Positions 1-9,811 of a stretch of DNA of 64,000 nt are shown here, piece by piece. Where the stretch lies: assembly GCF_025753855.1 (NCBI RefSeq), contig NZ_JAOWPT010000011.1:124001-188000 (forward strand), read 5' to 3'. Position 1 is the stretch's first letter; each line of letters starts with the position of its first letter. Made by a program: the position numbers and the translations under genes. Below the pieces are notes generated by a model. That model had not been told where the DNA came from and did no database searches. It saw only the letters and a list, made by a program, of their open reading frames with translations. The DNA is from Mesorhizobium sp. ZC-5. GTDB taxonomy: Bacteria > Pseudomonadota > Alphaproteobacteria > Rhizobiales > Rhizobiaceae.

Positions 1-437
1 CCGCTTGACCGGAAACAAAAGATCGGCTGGCGTTGAGGCGCCGAACCTGAACAACGTGGTCGAATCCCATGACGGCCCGACGAACTCGCATCCGCGCGCG
101 TCGATTGCCGGTCCTTCCTTTCCCCATCCGCCCGTCGGCCAGCGGATCGATCGCGCCATATACCGGCGATGAGCGCGATGAGGCCAAAGAAGGTATTTCG
201 TGGGCGGCTTCCGACCCGGATCAAGGCATTCGGTGCATCGCCGCTTTTCTCACGCCCCGGTACAGCCGGAAGGAGGCGGCAAGTCACGGATGTATTAACG
301 GCTACGCCAAGAGCGCGTGAAGCATGATATGATCCGAAGACCGGGGCAGCAGATTGCTGCAAGTCTTCAGAAACGTTCGTGGCCCGCGAGCCCGTCGGCC
401 GACAGGAAACGCTGGATCTTGCCGGCCGACATTTTGG
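1..437. other. Left-edge stretch with no gene recognised
   Basis: I see no convincing coding region here. The open frames are short, arginine-rich and resemble no family I know. The leftward sulfur operon ends at 438, so this holds its 3' flank. No hairpin followed by a T-tract was evident in the direction of that operon. Confidence 0.5.
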
Positions 438-1532
438 CTACTTCGCCGCGTCGGCGAGGCGGCGCGCCTCGGCCAGCGGTTCATGCGCAACCCAGTCCGG
501 CACGCTGAAGTCGTTCGGGATGAAGCCCCATTTCAGCAGGAAGTTCTTCTGGTCTTCCAGCAGGCCGATCAGTTCCGGCGTCAGGTTGGGCTCCAGCACT
601 TGGGCGACGTTCGGCGAATAGGCGGCATCCACCCATTCCTCGCCGAGGCTGGAATCGCGGGCGATCTGGCGCTTGGCGTCGACTGGGTTGGCGTGGGCCC
701 AGCGGGCCGTCTTGATGGCGCGCGCCAGATAGCGCGCCACGACGTCCGGGCGGTTGTCCAGCAGTTCGCCACGCACCGTGAAGGCGACCGGCGCCAGGTT
801 GTTGATGCGGCTCTTGCGGTCCGGGAAGGCGCTGACATCGGTCACCACATGCGCGTCGAGCAGCGCCGCTAGTTCGACGCCCTGGCTCGACTGGTAGATG
901 GCGTCGACCTCACCGGTCAGAAGCGCGCGCAGTTCCGGCCCTTGGCGCCGACGGGTGACGCGCGACGAGAAATGCGAGCTGCTCAGCGCGCCGGCTTCCG
1001 GCGGCTTGCCGACCAGCGGTTCGCTGAGCACGATATCGACGAAGGTCACGTCGTCATAGCCGAGCCCGACGCTTTCCAGCGCCGTCAGATAGCCGCGCAG
1101 CGCCGTGGCGCGCGGGAAGTCGACCGGATCGTTCGGCCGCTTGATCAGGCCGAGACGCTTGCCCTTCAGATCGGCGGCCGTCTTGATGCCCGATTCCGGC
1201 AGCGCCAGGACCGAGGAGTAGTGGTCGATCCAGGAGAGGCCGATGATGCGGAGGTTCTGCCCCTTCGACTTCGATGTGATCGGCGGGATGTTGCCGCCCT
1301 CGCGGAACAGGTTCGGATGCGACTGGTCGTAATGCGCCTCGCGCACCTTGCGGTCGGGATGCGAGCGGATCGAGTGCAGCGTGATGTCGGAGCCCTGGAA
1401 TTCCTGCTCGTAGTCGCCGCGGGCGAGCGCGATGCTGGCGGCGGAGGGAACGGGGCAGACGGTGTACCAGACGTCCTGCGAGTTCTGCTGCGCGTCCGAC
1501 TGGCGCGCGCCGACAGGGGTGGCGATGTTCAT
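438..1532 (-). CDS. DszB-like desulfinase (SsuA/NMT1 fold)
   Basis: Predicted to release sulfite from an organic sulfinate in the cytoplasm, the last step of a dsz-type pathway. The 364-residue product has the periplasmic-binding-protein type II fold but no signal peptide. Its N-terminus (Y-T-V-C-P-V-P at residues 23-29) aligns by eye with the active-site Cys27 segment of Rhodococcus DszB (Y-S-N-C-P-V-P). A Y-D-Q motif followed by R77-x-G-G-x-I-P-P (77-84) matches the region holding the DszB catalytic Arg70 and Gly73. The C-terminal L-L-E-x-x-x-x-F-L-L stretch is also shared. The DszB active-site His is not at the identical position; a His lies three residues later by my alignment. It is the last gene of the operon, 15 bp after the DszC-like gene, with an AAGGA ribosome site. 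A cytoplasmic binding protein is the alternative, but it would not explain the conserved Cys. Confidence 0.72.
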   Translation of the reverse strand: MNIATPVGARQSDAQQNSQDVWYTVCPVPSAASIALARGDYEQEFQGSDITLHSIRSHPDRKVREAHYDQSHPNLFREGGNIPPITSKSKGQNLRIIGLSWIDHYSSVLALPESGIKTAADLKGKRLGLIKRPNDPVDFPRATALRGYLTALESVGLGYDDVTFVDIVLSEPLVGKPPEAGALSSSHFSSRVTRRRQGPELRALLTGEVDAIYQSSQGVELAALLDAHVVTDVSAFPDRKSRINNLAPVAFTVRGELLDNRPDVVARYLARAIKTARWAHANPVDAKRQIARDSSLGEEWVDAAYSPNVAQVLEPNLTPELIGLLEDQKNFLLKWGFIPNDFSVPDWVAHEPLAEARRLADAAK

Positions 1533-1547
1533 GGCAAGGTCCTTTTG

Positions 1548-2771
1548 CTAGACGATGAGGGCTTGGCGCGGCGGCGTGCGGCCATTGAGGACGAAGTCGC
1601 CGATGTAGTGGTATTTCCACACTTCGGGATCGTGGAGCGTGTGGGTGCGGGCGTTGCGCCAGTGACGGTGCAGGTTCCATTTCTCGTCGGCCGCGCTTGT
1701 GCCGGCGAGCGCGAAGAGGTCGTTACCGACCTTGACGCAGACGGCGGAGGCCGCGGCCTTGGCAGCGGCGACGAGGATCGCCAGCCGGATCGTCGCGGCC
1801 TCGTCCAGCGGTCCGGCCAGCACGCGGTCGAATGTGTCGGCCGCATGCAGCAGAAGCGCATGCGCGGCTTCCGTCTCGACGAAGAGCTCGCCGACGCGAC
1901 GGATGATGTGCGGGTCGTCGCCGGCGCGTTCGAGGTCGGCCCCATACCAAGGCCGCGAGCGCTCGCGCACATAAGCGGTCGTGTCGGCCAGCGCCTCCTG
2001 GGCGATGCCGATGTCGACCGCGACATGCATGATCTGGCCGAAGGCGAGCCGCGTCGTCGGGCCGGCATCGTATTTCCAGATCGGCACGAGATCGCGCTCG
2101 GTCACGGTGACGTCGTCGAAGATCGCCGTGCCGCTGGCGGTGCCGCGCTGGCCCATCGAGTTCCAGTCGTCGACGATCTCGACGCCCGGTGCATGACGCT
2201 CGGCCATGACCATATAGGCGCGGCCCTGCTCGTCCAGTGCCGCGACCGGCAGCCATTGCGCGAACAGCGCGCCGGTGGAGTAGAACTTCTTCCCCGTGAG
2301 CGCGAAGCTGCCGTTCGGACGCTGGAGGACGCGCGTCTTCATGTTGGCATAGCCGCCCTTCGGCGTGCCGCGCTCGGAGAGGGCATTGCCCCAGAGCTGG
2401 CCGGCGAGAACGCCGCCATAGAAGAAGGCCTGCTGCTCCGGTGCGCCCAGCGCCCGGACATTTTCCAGATGCGAGAAATGGTTCTGCGGGATCTGGCCGA
2501 TCGCCGGATCCGCCGCCGAGACGATGCGGAACACCTCGACCAGAGTGCGGATCGAGACTTCCGGCCCGCCAAAAGCCTTCGGCACCATGATGCCCAGCAG
2601 GCCGGTCGAGCGCAGGTCCTCGATCTCGGCTAGCGGACGGCGGCGCTCCGAATCCCGCGCGGATGCGCCGGGGCGGATGCGGTCGGCATAGGCCGTGGCG
2701 ATCTCGATCGCCTCGGCGTCGGAGGCGATCACATGCGCCTTGCCGTGGAGAGCACCGGGGCGGACGTTCAT
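1548..2771 (-). CDS. DszC/SfnC-type flavin-dependent monooxygenase (acyl-CoA dehydrogenase fold)
   Basis: Predicted FMNH2-dependent oxygenase that oxidises sulfur (DszC: dibenzothiophene to sulfone; SfnC family: small sulfur compounds) or a related substrate. The 407 residues match the usual length of about 400-417. Acyl-CoA dehydrogenase-fold features are present: an N-terminal helical domain with L-R-S-T-G-L-L-G-I-M-V-P near 53-64, a central beta domain with W-G-N-A-L-S-E, and a C-terminal R-N-A-R-T-H-T-L-H-D-P motif near 380 that is typical of DszC-like proteins and replaces the acyl-CoA dehydrogenase catalytic region. It starts by ATGA overlap with the monooxygenase gene upstream, which suggests coupled translation. 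No flavin reductase is in the operon, so FMNH2 must come from elsewhere. The substrate is unknown. Confidence 0.82.
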   Translation of the reverse strand: MNVRPGALHGKAHVIASDAEAIEIATAYADRIRPGASARDSERRRPLAEIEDLRSTGLLGIMVPKAFGGPEVSIRTLVEVFRIVSAADPAIGQIPQNHFSHLENVRALGAPEQQAFFYGGVLAGQLWGNALSERGTPKGGYANMKTRVLQRPNGSFALTGKKFYSTGALFAQWLPVAALDEQGRAYMVMAERHAPGVEIVDDWNSMGQRGTASGTAIFDDVTVTERDLVPIWKYDAGPTTRLAFGQIMHVAVDIGIAQEALADTTAYVRERSRPWYGADLERAGDDPHIIRRVGELFVETEAAHALLLHAADTFDRVLAGPLDEAATIRLAILVAAAKAAASAVCVKVGNDLFALAGTSAADEKWNLHRHWRNARTHTLHDPEVWKYHYIGDFVLNGRTPPRQALIV

Positions 2772-3838
2772 TGCGCCGCCTCGAGCTGCGCCGTTTCGCG
2801 TTCCCGCACCCGCGGGATGACGTGTTCGGCAAAGCGCCGCATCTCGGCCGCCAGCGGCTGGAACTGCAGCATGAACAGTTCGATGCCGGCATCGCGGAAA
2901 GCGACGATCTTGTCCGCCACCTGGTCGTAGCTGCCGACCAAGCCTGCATTGGTGCCGCCGTTCGAGCCGACGACCGGCACGCCGGCATTGACCTTCATCA
3001 TCTGCACCGCGGCGTCGGTGCCGGCCTTCAGGCGTCCGACATTGTTGTCAGCGACCAGCGACAGGAGATGGTCGAACTCGGCTTTGGCCGCCGCCTCGGT
3101 CTCGCGGGCGATGACGAAGGCCGAGAGCGCGAAGCGCAGCGGCGCCTTGGTGCGCGGCCGCGCCACCACGTCGGCGATCAGCGCGGTCGTGTCCGCCAGA
3201 TTTCGGCCGTTGATGAAGTAGACGTCGGCCTGTTCGGCGGCCAGCACGCGCGCGGGCTCGGACTCGCCGCCGAAATAGACCGGCACGCCGCTAGCCCTCT
3301 GCGGCTTCGGGCGCAGGATCAGGCCATCGACGCCGACATAGTCGCCGGACTGGCTGACGGTATCGCCCGCCAGCAGGTTGCGCACGATCCGCAGCCACTC
3401 GGCCGAGTAGTCGTAACGCGTGTCGTGATCGAGAATCGGCAGCCCGAGCTGCTTCATCTCCGGCACGAACCAGCCGCTGACGAGATTGATGCCGAACCGG
3501 CCCTCGCTGATCTGGTCGATGCCGGTGACCAGCTTCGCCAGGATGCCCGGATTGTAGAGATAGGGCTTGATCGCTGCGATGATCTCGATGCGGCTGGTCG
3601 CCTCCGCGATGCCGGCGGAGGCGGTCCAAGCCTCCAGCACCTCGGCTTCGGGATCGCGCGGGCTGATCGTGTGCTGCGCGATCAGCGTCGCGTCGAAGCC
3701 GAGCTTTTCGGCCTCGACGACCACTGCCCGGTTGCGGCGGTAGCTGGCGTCGGGAAGATCGTCCGGATGATGGTCCGACCCGAAGAAGCCGTGGTGCGGC
3801 GCCCAGACGCCGAACCGGATGGCGTGGCGGGCGCTCAC
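2768..3838 (-). CDS. LLM-class FMN-dependent sulfonate/sulfone monooxygenase (SsuD/SfnG-like)
   Basis: Predicted to cleave or oxygenate a C-S bond with FMNH2 and O2. I chose the GTG start at 3838, which overlaps the binding-protein stop (GTGA) and gives 356 residues, normal for SsuD/SfnG. The open frame runs further upstream, but that part is antisense-like, arginine-rich and overlaps the binding-protein gene. Bacterial-luciferase-family features are visible: R-F-G-V-W-A-P near the start, E-A-E-K-L-G-F-D near residue 40, and G-R-F-G-I-N-L-V-S-G-W, the phosphate-binding part of the TIM barrel. It is shorter than DszA (about 450), so this is the SsuD/SfnG branch. It sits between the transporter genes and the DszC-like gene. 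Confidence 0.85.
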   Translation of the reverse strand: MSARHAIRFGVWAPHHGFFGSDHHPDDLPDASYRRNRAVVVEAEKLGFDATLIAQHTISPRDPEAEVLEAWTASAGIAEATSRIEIIAAIKPYLYNPGILAKLVTGIDQISEGRFGINLVSGWFVPEMKQLGLPILDHDTRYDYSAEWLRIVRNLLAGDTVSQSGDYVGVDGLILRPKPQRASGVPVYFGGESEPARVLAAEQADVYFINGRNLADTTALIADVVARPRTKAPLRFALSAFVIARETEAAAKAEFDHLLSLVADNNVGRLKAGTDAAVQMMKVNAGVPVVGSNGGTNAGLVGSYDQVADKIVAFRDAGIELFMLQFQPLAAEMRRFAEHVIPRVRERETAQLEAAQ

Positions 3839-4815
3839 TGGTTCACCTGCGGAGCGACCGGCTCCTTGATAGCGTCGTTGAAGTCGGTGACGAAGAGGTC
3901 GCGCACGTCGAGTTTCTTGCGGATAATGCCGGTCTCGAAGATCTCGTCGGCATAGGCCTGCTTGGCCGCGAGGAAGGCGTCGTCGATGACAGCCAGCCCG
4001 TCCGAATTGTTGTTCAGCGCGGTGCGGACGGCGTTTTCCGACACGCCAAGCTTCGGCGAGACCAGCTTGACGTATTCCTCCGGGTTGGCCTTCGCCCACT
4101 TGATGGTCTTCTCGTATTCGCCAATGAAGGCGCGGATCGCGTCGGCCTTGGTCTCGACGGCGTTCGGCGTCGCGAAGATGCAGTAGAGGTTGGAAATGTC
4201 GTACTGGTCGCCGCGGGCCAGCACATAGCTGCCCGTCACCTTTTCGAGGATCTGTGCCGCCGTCGGCGAGTTCTGCGAGGTCGCGTCGACCTGGCCGGTG
4301 ATGAAGGCCGCGACCGCCTCGGCGCCCAGGATGTTCAGCGACTCGAAATCCGAATCCTTGACGCCATGCGCCTTCTGCAGATGCACCACGAAGAGCTTGT
4401 GGTTGTTGTTCTGCGCATAGGCGATGCGCTTGCCCTTCAGGTCGGCGAAGGTGGTCGCCTTGACCTCGGGGCGGACGATCAGATTGGTGTTGCGGCCATT
4501 CGAGCCGGTGCAGGCGACGACCTTGTTCTTCGAACCGTTGGCCGACATCTGGATCGGGCCGATCTCGCCCTGGTCCTCGATGTCGACCGCACCCGACAGG
4601 ATCGCGTCGTTCAGGTCGTTGCTGTTGGGGAAGTATTTGTACTCGACCTTCACGCCCGGCAGCTGGACGTCCTTCTGCCAGAGCGCGGCGAAATAACCGA
4701 AGGCCTGCGGCACGCCGACTCTCAGGACGACATCCTCGGCGAAAGCGGACGAACTCATCAGCAGCGAGGCGACGCCGCCGATCACAAGCCGGCGGAAAAT
4801 AGTGTTTGTGGTCAT
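3835..4815 (-). CDS. ABC transporter substrate-binding protein, SsuA/TauA-like
   Basis: Periplasmic receptor expected to deliver an aliphatic sulfonate or another organosulfur compound to the adjacent permease. The 326-residue product begins with a Sec signal peptide (basic start, hydrophobic core, A-F-A cleavage near residue 26). It then shows the SsuA/NMT1 pattern L-R-V-G-V-P-Q-A-F-G-Y-F, with D-L-K-G-K-R-I-A-Y at the start of the second lobe. It follows the ATPase gene by 28 bp and its stop overlaps the monooxygenase start. The ligand cannot be read from sequence; sulfonate, sulfone and aromatic sulfur compounds are all possible. Confidence 0.88.
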   Translation of the reverse strand: MTTNTIFRRLVIGGVASLLMSSSAFAEDVVLRVGVPQAFGYFAALWQKDVQLPGVKVEYKYFPNSNDLNDAILSGAVDIEDQGEIGPIQMSANGSKNKVVACTGSNGRNTNLIVRPEVKATTFADLKGKRIAYAQNNNHKLFVVHLQKAHGVKDSDFESLNILGAEAVAAFITGQVDATSQNSPTAAQILEKVTGSYVLARGDQYDISNLYCIFATPNAVETKADAIRAFIGEYEKTIKWAKANPEEYVKLVSPKLGVSENAVRTALNNNSDGLAVIDDAFLAAKQAYADEIFETGIIRKKLDVRDLFVTDFNDAIKEPVAPQVNQ

Positions 4816-4843
4816 GGTCTTGTCCTTGTTTGACGAAATTGAA

Positions 4844-5583
<740 letters not shown>

Positions 5584-5587
<4 letters not shown>

Positions 5588-6450
5588 TTCAGGAACCCCC
5601 TGCTCCAGGGCAGCAGCCGCCATTCCAGCAGGCGCACCAGCGCCTCCATCAGCAGGCCGAGAATGGCGTAGAGCACGAGACCGAGGATGATCCAGTCGGT
5701 CTGCAGCGCGTTGCGGCCCTGTGCGACCAGATAGCCGATGCCGCCCTGCGCATTGATGCCTTCGCCGATGACAAGGCTAAGCCAGGCGATGCCGAGCGAC
5801 AGACGTAGGCCGACCAGCGCCGACGGCAGCGCGCCTGGCAGGATGACGCGGGTCAAGAGTTCCCGCCGGCTCGCACCACACATCTGCGCCAGTTCGGCGA
5901 AGCGCCGGTCGATGCCGCGGATGCCCTTATAGAGATTGATGTAGAGCGGAAAAACCACACCGATCGCCACCAGCCCGACTTTCACCCCCTCGTCGATGCC
6001 GAGCCAGATCACCAGTAGCGGCGCGGTGCCGAGCGACGGCATGGCGCGGATCATCTGCAGCGGCGGATCGATCGCCTCCTCGCCGAGCTTCGACAGCCCG
6101 GACGCGACGCCCAGCATGACCGCCACCGTTCCGCCGATCGCCAGCCCGAGCAGAACGCGCTGCAGCGAGGTCAGGACGTGGACAAGGATTTCGCCAGTGC
6201 TCGAAAGCTCCACAAAGGTGGCCCACACCTGCGACGGTGGCGCCAACACGGCCGGATCGACCCAGCCAACGGCGGTCGCATATTGCCACAGCGCTATCAG
6301 CAGGAGAGGCGTGACGCTGCGGCGGACGATCGACCACGGAAATGTGCGCGGAATGAATCGCGACACAATTTGGGTTAGCCTGTCCTTCGCGTCGAGCGGA
6401 ACCGGGCCGTCGCTTTTGTCATGCTGAAACTCTGTCTGGGCAAACACCAC
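5584..6450 (-). CDS. ABC transporter permease, SsuC/TauC-like
   Basis: Inner-membrane permease and first gene of the sulfur operon. The 288-residue product has a cytoplasmic N-terminus of about 45 residues, then about six membrane segments. The EAA loop lies near residues 190-210 (E-L-A-Q-M-C-G-A-S-R-R-E-L), and G-I-A-W-L-S-L-V-I-G-E is the BPD_transp_1 pattern of the SsuC/TauC/NrtB subfamily. The ATPase gene follows with ATGA overlap. The 455 bp upstream should contain the operon promoter, including an imperfectly centred palindrome 35 bp upstream of the start. Confidence 0.92.
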
Positions 6451-6484
6451 ATGTCCCTCCGGCTGCCGGATGCATGTGACGAAT

Positions 6485-6503
6485 GTCTACCAATTCGATA
6501 GAC
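6485..6503. promoter_or_regulatory. Inverted repeat upstream of the sulfur operon
   Basis: GTCTACCAATTCGATAGAC is a palindrome of 5-bp arms (GTCTA/TAGAC) with partial symmetry inside, 35 bp upstream of the permease start and next to an AT-rich tract (6504-6530). A LysR-type or similar operator would sit here, but no regulator gene lies beside the operon. The assignment is only positional. Confidence 0.35.
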
Positions 6504-6905
6504 TATATAAGAAGACCGTTTCTAATAATGCCGGGCAGAGCGAAATCCTGCAGTGGAAAGAGTCCCCCTGAAGGAATCTGTTTCCGCACGCAGGCTATCA
6601 GCGCCGTCACCATGCTAGACGACGGCCAGCCCCATAGCTTTTTGGGTCAAACTCCCCTTCCGAGGTGCTCTTCGCTGTGAAAGGCGGGTTTCGTTATGAC
6701 GCGACGCGATAGGCGAACGGCACTGATTCCGAATGTGGGGAGCGCTTGTAGCGGTCTCCCGCTACCATCGATCCCCACACACCTGTGCGGGTTTTGTTCA
6801 CTGTGGGGATCGCTTGTAGCGCTCCGATGGTGGGACATTTTTATTTTTTTCAATGAGATAGCTCTGTTTAGCGATTGACCGCGAAACGCCCTGAAGGACG
6901 CCGGG
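6504..6905. other. Intergenic stretch between guaA and the sulfur operon
   Basis: About 400 bp without a convincing gene, part of a 455-bp gap. It carries an AT-rich tract near 6504-6530 (likely promoter side of the sulfur operon), a pair of related GC-rich repeats (6734-6821) and a T-rich run at 6838-6851. guaA ends at 6906 on the minus strand, so its terminator should also lie in the right part. I found no clean hairpin with a minus-strand T-tract. Confidence 0.5.
6734..6821. repeat. Imperfect long hairpin plus a second copy of its arm
   Basis: TGTGGGGAGCGCTTGTAGCG (6734-6753) recurs as TGTGGGGATCGCTTGTAGCG at 6802-6821, differing at one base. The first copy also pairs with the inverted sequence ending in CGATCCCCACA at 6779, so 6734-6779 can fold into a stem of about 21 bp with three mismatches and a short loop. 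This looks like a REP-like or other non-coding repeat. It lacks the features of a simple terminator. Confidence 0.6.
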
Positions 6906-8480
6906 TCATTCCCACTCTATTGTCCCCGGTGGTTTGCTCGTCACGTCGTAGACGACGCGGTTGATGCCTTTCACCTCGTTGATGATCCGGGTCGCGGCGC
7001 GGCCGAGGAAATCCATGTCGTAGTGGTAGAAATCGGCGGTCATCCCGTCGATCGAGGTCACGGCGCGCAGCGCGCAGACGAATTCGTAGGTGCGGCCATC
7101 GCCCATCACGCCCACCGTCTGCACCGGCAGCAGCACGGCGAACGCCTGCCAGATGGCGTCGTAGAGGCCGGCCTTCCTGATCTCGTCGAGATAGATGGCA
7201 TCGGCCTCGCGCAGAATATCGAGCTTTTCGCGGGTGATGCCGCCGGGGCAGCGGATCGCCAGGCCCGGCCCGGGAAACGGATGCCGGCCGATGAAGCTTT
7301 CAGGCAGGCCGAGTTCCTTGCCGAGCGCCCGCACCTCGTCCTTGAAGAGCTCGCGCAATGGCTCCACCAGCTTCATGTTCATACGCTCGGGCAGGCCGCC
7401 GACATTGTGGTGCGACTTGATCGTCACCGACGGACCGCCGCTGAAAGAGACGCTTTCGATGACATCGGGATAGAGCGTTCCCTGCGCCAGGAAATCGGGC
7501 GTCTTGCCATCGCGCGCCAGCTTCTTTGCCTCCTCCTCGAACACCTCGATGAACAGCCGGCCAATCGTCTTGCGTTTCTTTTCCGGATCACTCTCGCCCT
7601 CCAGCGCGCCGATGAAGCGGTCAGCGGCGTTCACATGGACGAGCGGGATGTTGTAGTGTTCGCGGAACATGGCGACCACTTCGGCCGCCTCGTTTTTCCG
7701 CATCAGGCCATGATCGACGAAGATGCAGGTGAGCCGTTCGCCGATGGCTTCATGGATGAGCACGGCCGCGACGGAGGAATCGACTCCGCCGGAAAGCGCG
7801 CAGATCACCCTGCCCTCGCCGACCTGCTTCCTTATCGACTCCACAGCATGGTCGCGGTAAGCGCGCATCGTCCAGTCGCCAGCAATGCCGGCGATGTTGT
7901 GGACGAAGTTCGCCAGGAGCTTCGAGCCGTCCGGTGTGTGCACGACCTCGGGATGGAACTGTACCGCGTAGAAACTGCGCTTCTCGTCGGCGATCGCCGC
8001 GAAAGGCGCGCCGGCCGACGTGCCGACAACCTTGAAACCGGGCGGTATCGCCGTCACCTTGTCGCCGTGGCTCATCCAGACCTGATGGCGGGTGCCCTTT
8101 GCCCAGATGCCTTCGAAGAGCGGATTGTCCTCCTCGATCTCCAGGAAGGCGCGCCCGAATTCACGGTGATGGCCGGCTTCGACCTTGCCACCCAGTTGCG
8201 CGCACATCGTCTGTTCGCCGTAGCAGATGCCGAGCACCGGAATACCCGCATCGAATACCGCATCCGGCGCTCGCGGGCTGCCGATGTCGACGGTCGAATG
8301 CGGACTGCCGGAAAGGATGACGGCCTTCGGCTTGATGCGCCGGAAGCCTTCCTCGGCCGATTGGAAGGGCACGATTTCGGAAAACACGCCGGCTTCGCGG
8401 ACGCGCCGGGCGATCAGTTGCGTCACCTGGCTGCCGAAATCGACGATCAGGACGGTGTCTGGGTGCGTGGGGTTCTTCAT
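6906..8480 (-). CDS. guaA: GMP synthase (glutamine-hydrolysing)
   Basis: Converts XMP, ATP and glutamine to GMP, the last step of guanine nucleotide synthesis, in the cytoplasm. At 524 residues it matches the family. The N-terminal class I amidotransferase domain has the nucleophile Cys86 in G-I-C-Y-G-E-Q and the His176/Glu178 pair in F-H-P-E-V. The ATP pyrophosphatase domain has the PP-loop S-G-G-V-D-S-S at 230-236. The C-terminal dimerisation domain carries R-P-F-type motifs near 400 and ends in K-P-P-G-T-I-E-W-E. The next gene upstream is 139 bp away. guaB of the same pathway lies 7 kb further along the same strand. Confidence 0.99.
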   Translation of the reverse strand: MKNPTHPDTVLIVDFGSQVTQLIARRVREAGVFSEIVPFQSAEEGFRRIKPKAVILSGSPHSTVDIGSPRAPDAVFDAGIPVLGICYGEQTMCAQLGGKVEAGHHREFGRAFLEIEEDNPLFEGIWAKGTRHQVWMSHGDKVTAIPPGFKVVGTSAGAPFAAIADEKRSFYAVQFHPEVVHTPDGSKLLANFVHNIAGIAGDWTMRAYRDHAVESIRKQVGEGRVICALSGGVDSSVAAVLIHEAIGERLTCIFVDHGLMRKNEAAEVVAMFREHYNIPLVHVNAADRFIGALEGESDPEKKRKTIGRLFIEVFEEEAKKLARDGKTPDFLAQGTLYPDVIESVSFSGGPSVTIKSHHNVGGLPERMNMKLVEPLRELFKDEVRALGKELGLPESFIGRHPFPGPGLAIRCPGGITREKLDILREADAIYLDEIRKAGLYDAIWQAFAVLLPVQTVGVMGDGRTYEFVCALRAVTSIDGMTADFYHYDMDFLGRAATRIINEVKGINRVVYDVTSKPPGTIEWE

Positions 8481-8619
8481 GGCGGGCGTTTAAAGAAAGA
8501 AATGAGTCGGTGCAATGGGTTGCCGCGCTGCGCTGCCATTTTGATTCCGCCGCCTGACCTGGCGTATGAGCGGCTTCATGCGGTTCATGTTTTGATTCAA
8601 CTGGCTGCGGCATGCCGCT

Positions 8620-9249
8620 CTAGACAACGAGTTCGCCAGAAGCGATTGCAGCCTGCAGCCGGTCGACCGCCGCGGCGAGCCTTTCGTCGATGATATGCAG
8701 GTATTCCGTCCAGTCGCCGACATGCTTCAGGTCGGCAGCACCATCCGAAATGCCGCGCAGTGCGATCAGCGGCACTCCGAAAAGCTGGCAAGCCCGCAGT
8801 ACGGCAAAGGTTTCCATGTCGACCATGTCGGCGGCAATGCCTGCATAGGCGTCACCCGAAATAATGCCGGCGCCGGTCGACAGGCTGGCCTCTTTTATGC
8901 CGGGAACACGATGCGTCAGCGGAACGATCGCCGGCAGGTCGAGAAAGGGCGTCGTTCCCTTTTCGAAGCCGAGCGGCGAGGCATCCATGTCGCGGTACGA
9001 CACGAACACGGCCTGGTAGATTTCCGTCTGCGCGAGGCTGCGGCTGCCGGCCGAACCGAGTGAGACGACCAGGTCAGGCAGCCCGCCTTCGATCTTCAGG
9101 CGGGCAAGTTCGGCACCGAGCCTGACTCCTGCTTCCACCGGACCCACGCCGGTCATCAACGGGACAAAGCGCTTTTGAAGATTGGGACCGTACTCGGCAT
9201 CCGCCGCCATGACGAAGAGGATTCTTTTTGCTGGTTCCAACGCGCTCAC
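8620..9249 (-). CDS. 5'-methylthioadenosine/S-adenosylhomocysteine nucleosidase
   Basis: Predicted to hydrolyse MTA and SAH to adenine and the thioribose or ribosyl-homocysteine product, clearing by-products of SAM-dependent reactions. The 209 residues belong to the PNP_UDP_1 superfamily. The N-terminal V-M-A-A-D-A-E-Y-G segment carries the E that binds water/substrate in MtnN, V-D-M-E-T-F-A-V supplies the ribose-binding M-E pair, and G-I-S-D-G-A the catalytic Asp. It is slightly shorter than E. coli MtnN (232). The following thioesterase gene is only 14 bp upstream on the same strand, so the two are probably co-transcribed. Another nucleoside phosphorylase-like specificity is possible. Confidence 0.85.
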   Translation of the reverse strand: MSALEPAKRILFVMAADAEYGPNLQKRFVPLMTGVGPVEAGVRLGAELARLKIEGGLPDLVVSLGSAGSRSLAQTEIYQAVFVSYRDMDASPLGFEKGTTPFLDLPAIVPLTHRVPGIKEASLSTGAGIISGDAYAGIAADMVDMETFAVLRACQLFGVPLIALRGISDGAADLKHVGDWTEYLHIIDERLAAAVDRLQAAIASGELVV

Positions 9250-9263
9250 CTGCTTGATCCGGC

Positions 9264-9722
9264 TCAGCCCTCGACGCCTTCTCGGCCCACCACCGTCATC
9301 ATGGTTCCGGTCATGGTGGCGATTAGCTTGGCTTCGCCGTCAGCCGCGAACGCATAGGCCTGACCGTCCGCCACGATGATGGTGCGGCCAGGCTTGGTGA
9401 CGGAGCCGCGGAAGAGGAACCGTTCGCCCTTGCCCGGCGCCAGCAGGTTGACCTTGAATTCGATGGTCAGCACCCCGGCATTTGCAGGCATCAGCGAAAA
9501 GGCGGCATAACCGCAGGCCGAATCAAGCGCCGTCGATATGATGCCGGCATGCAGGAAGCCGTGCTGCTGGGTAAGCCCGATGGAATGGGGCATCTCGATT
9601 TCGATGATGCCCGGCGTCACCAATGTCAATTCGGCGCCGATCGTCGTCATCGCGCTCTGGCGCGCGAAGGACTTGCGCACGCGCTCTTCGAAATCAGGAT
9701 CGGGAACGGGTTTTGCCGTCAC
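9264..9722 (-). CDS. PaaI-family hotdog thioesterase
   Basis: Predicted acyl-CoA thioesterase of the 4HBT hotdog fold, 152 residues. The conserved Q-Q-H-G-F-L-H-A-G-I segment around residues 53-62 followed by an alpha helix (A-L-D-S-A-C-G-Y-A-A) is the PaaI/YdiI signature; the acidic residue of that helix (Asp) is the usual catalytic position. The C-terminal T-x-T-G-T-M strand completes the fold. It precedes the nucleosidase gene with a 14-bp gap. The acyl substrate cannot be inferred from sequence. Confidence 0.88.
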   Translation of the reverse strand: MTAKPVPDPDFEERVRKSFARQSAMTTIGAELTLVTPGIIEIEMPHSIGLTQQHGFLHAGIISTALDSACGYAAFSLMPANAGVLTIEFKVNLLAPGKGERFLFRGSVTKPGRTIIVADGQAYAFAADGEAKLIATMTGTMMTVVGREGVEG

Positions 9723-9811
9723 TGGAAATGCCTCAAATTCTGGAACCGCTTATCGCAAATTTCAGAAAAGGCGCAATTGGCAAATGTTGCAATGCAAAAA
9801 GCGCGCTGAGA

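Noticed and set aside
69-320. 83-residue frame at the left edge
   Set aside because: Basic, no recognisable motif, no convincing ribosome site; treated as non-coding.
942-2633. A 563-residue open frame on the plus strand across the DszC/DszB-like genes
   Set aside because: Arginine-, aspartate- and glycine-rich antisense frame of high-GC genes. It shows no family resemblance and contradicts the well-supported minus-strand genes.
3839-4099. N-terminal extension of the FMN-dependent monooxygenase
   Set aside because: The extra 87 residues are arginine-rich and overlap the binding-protein gene in another frame. The GTG at 3838 coincides with the stop (GTGA) and gives the normal family length.
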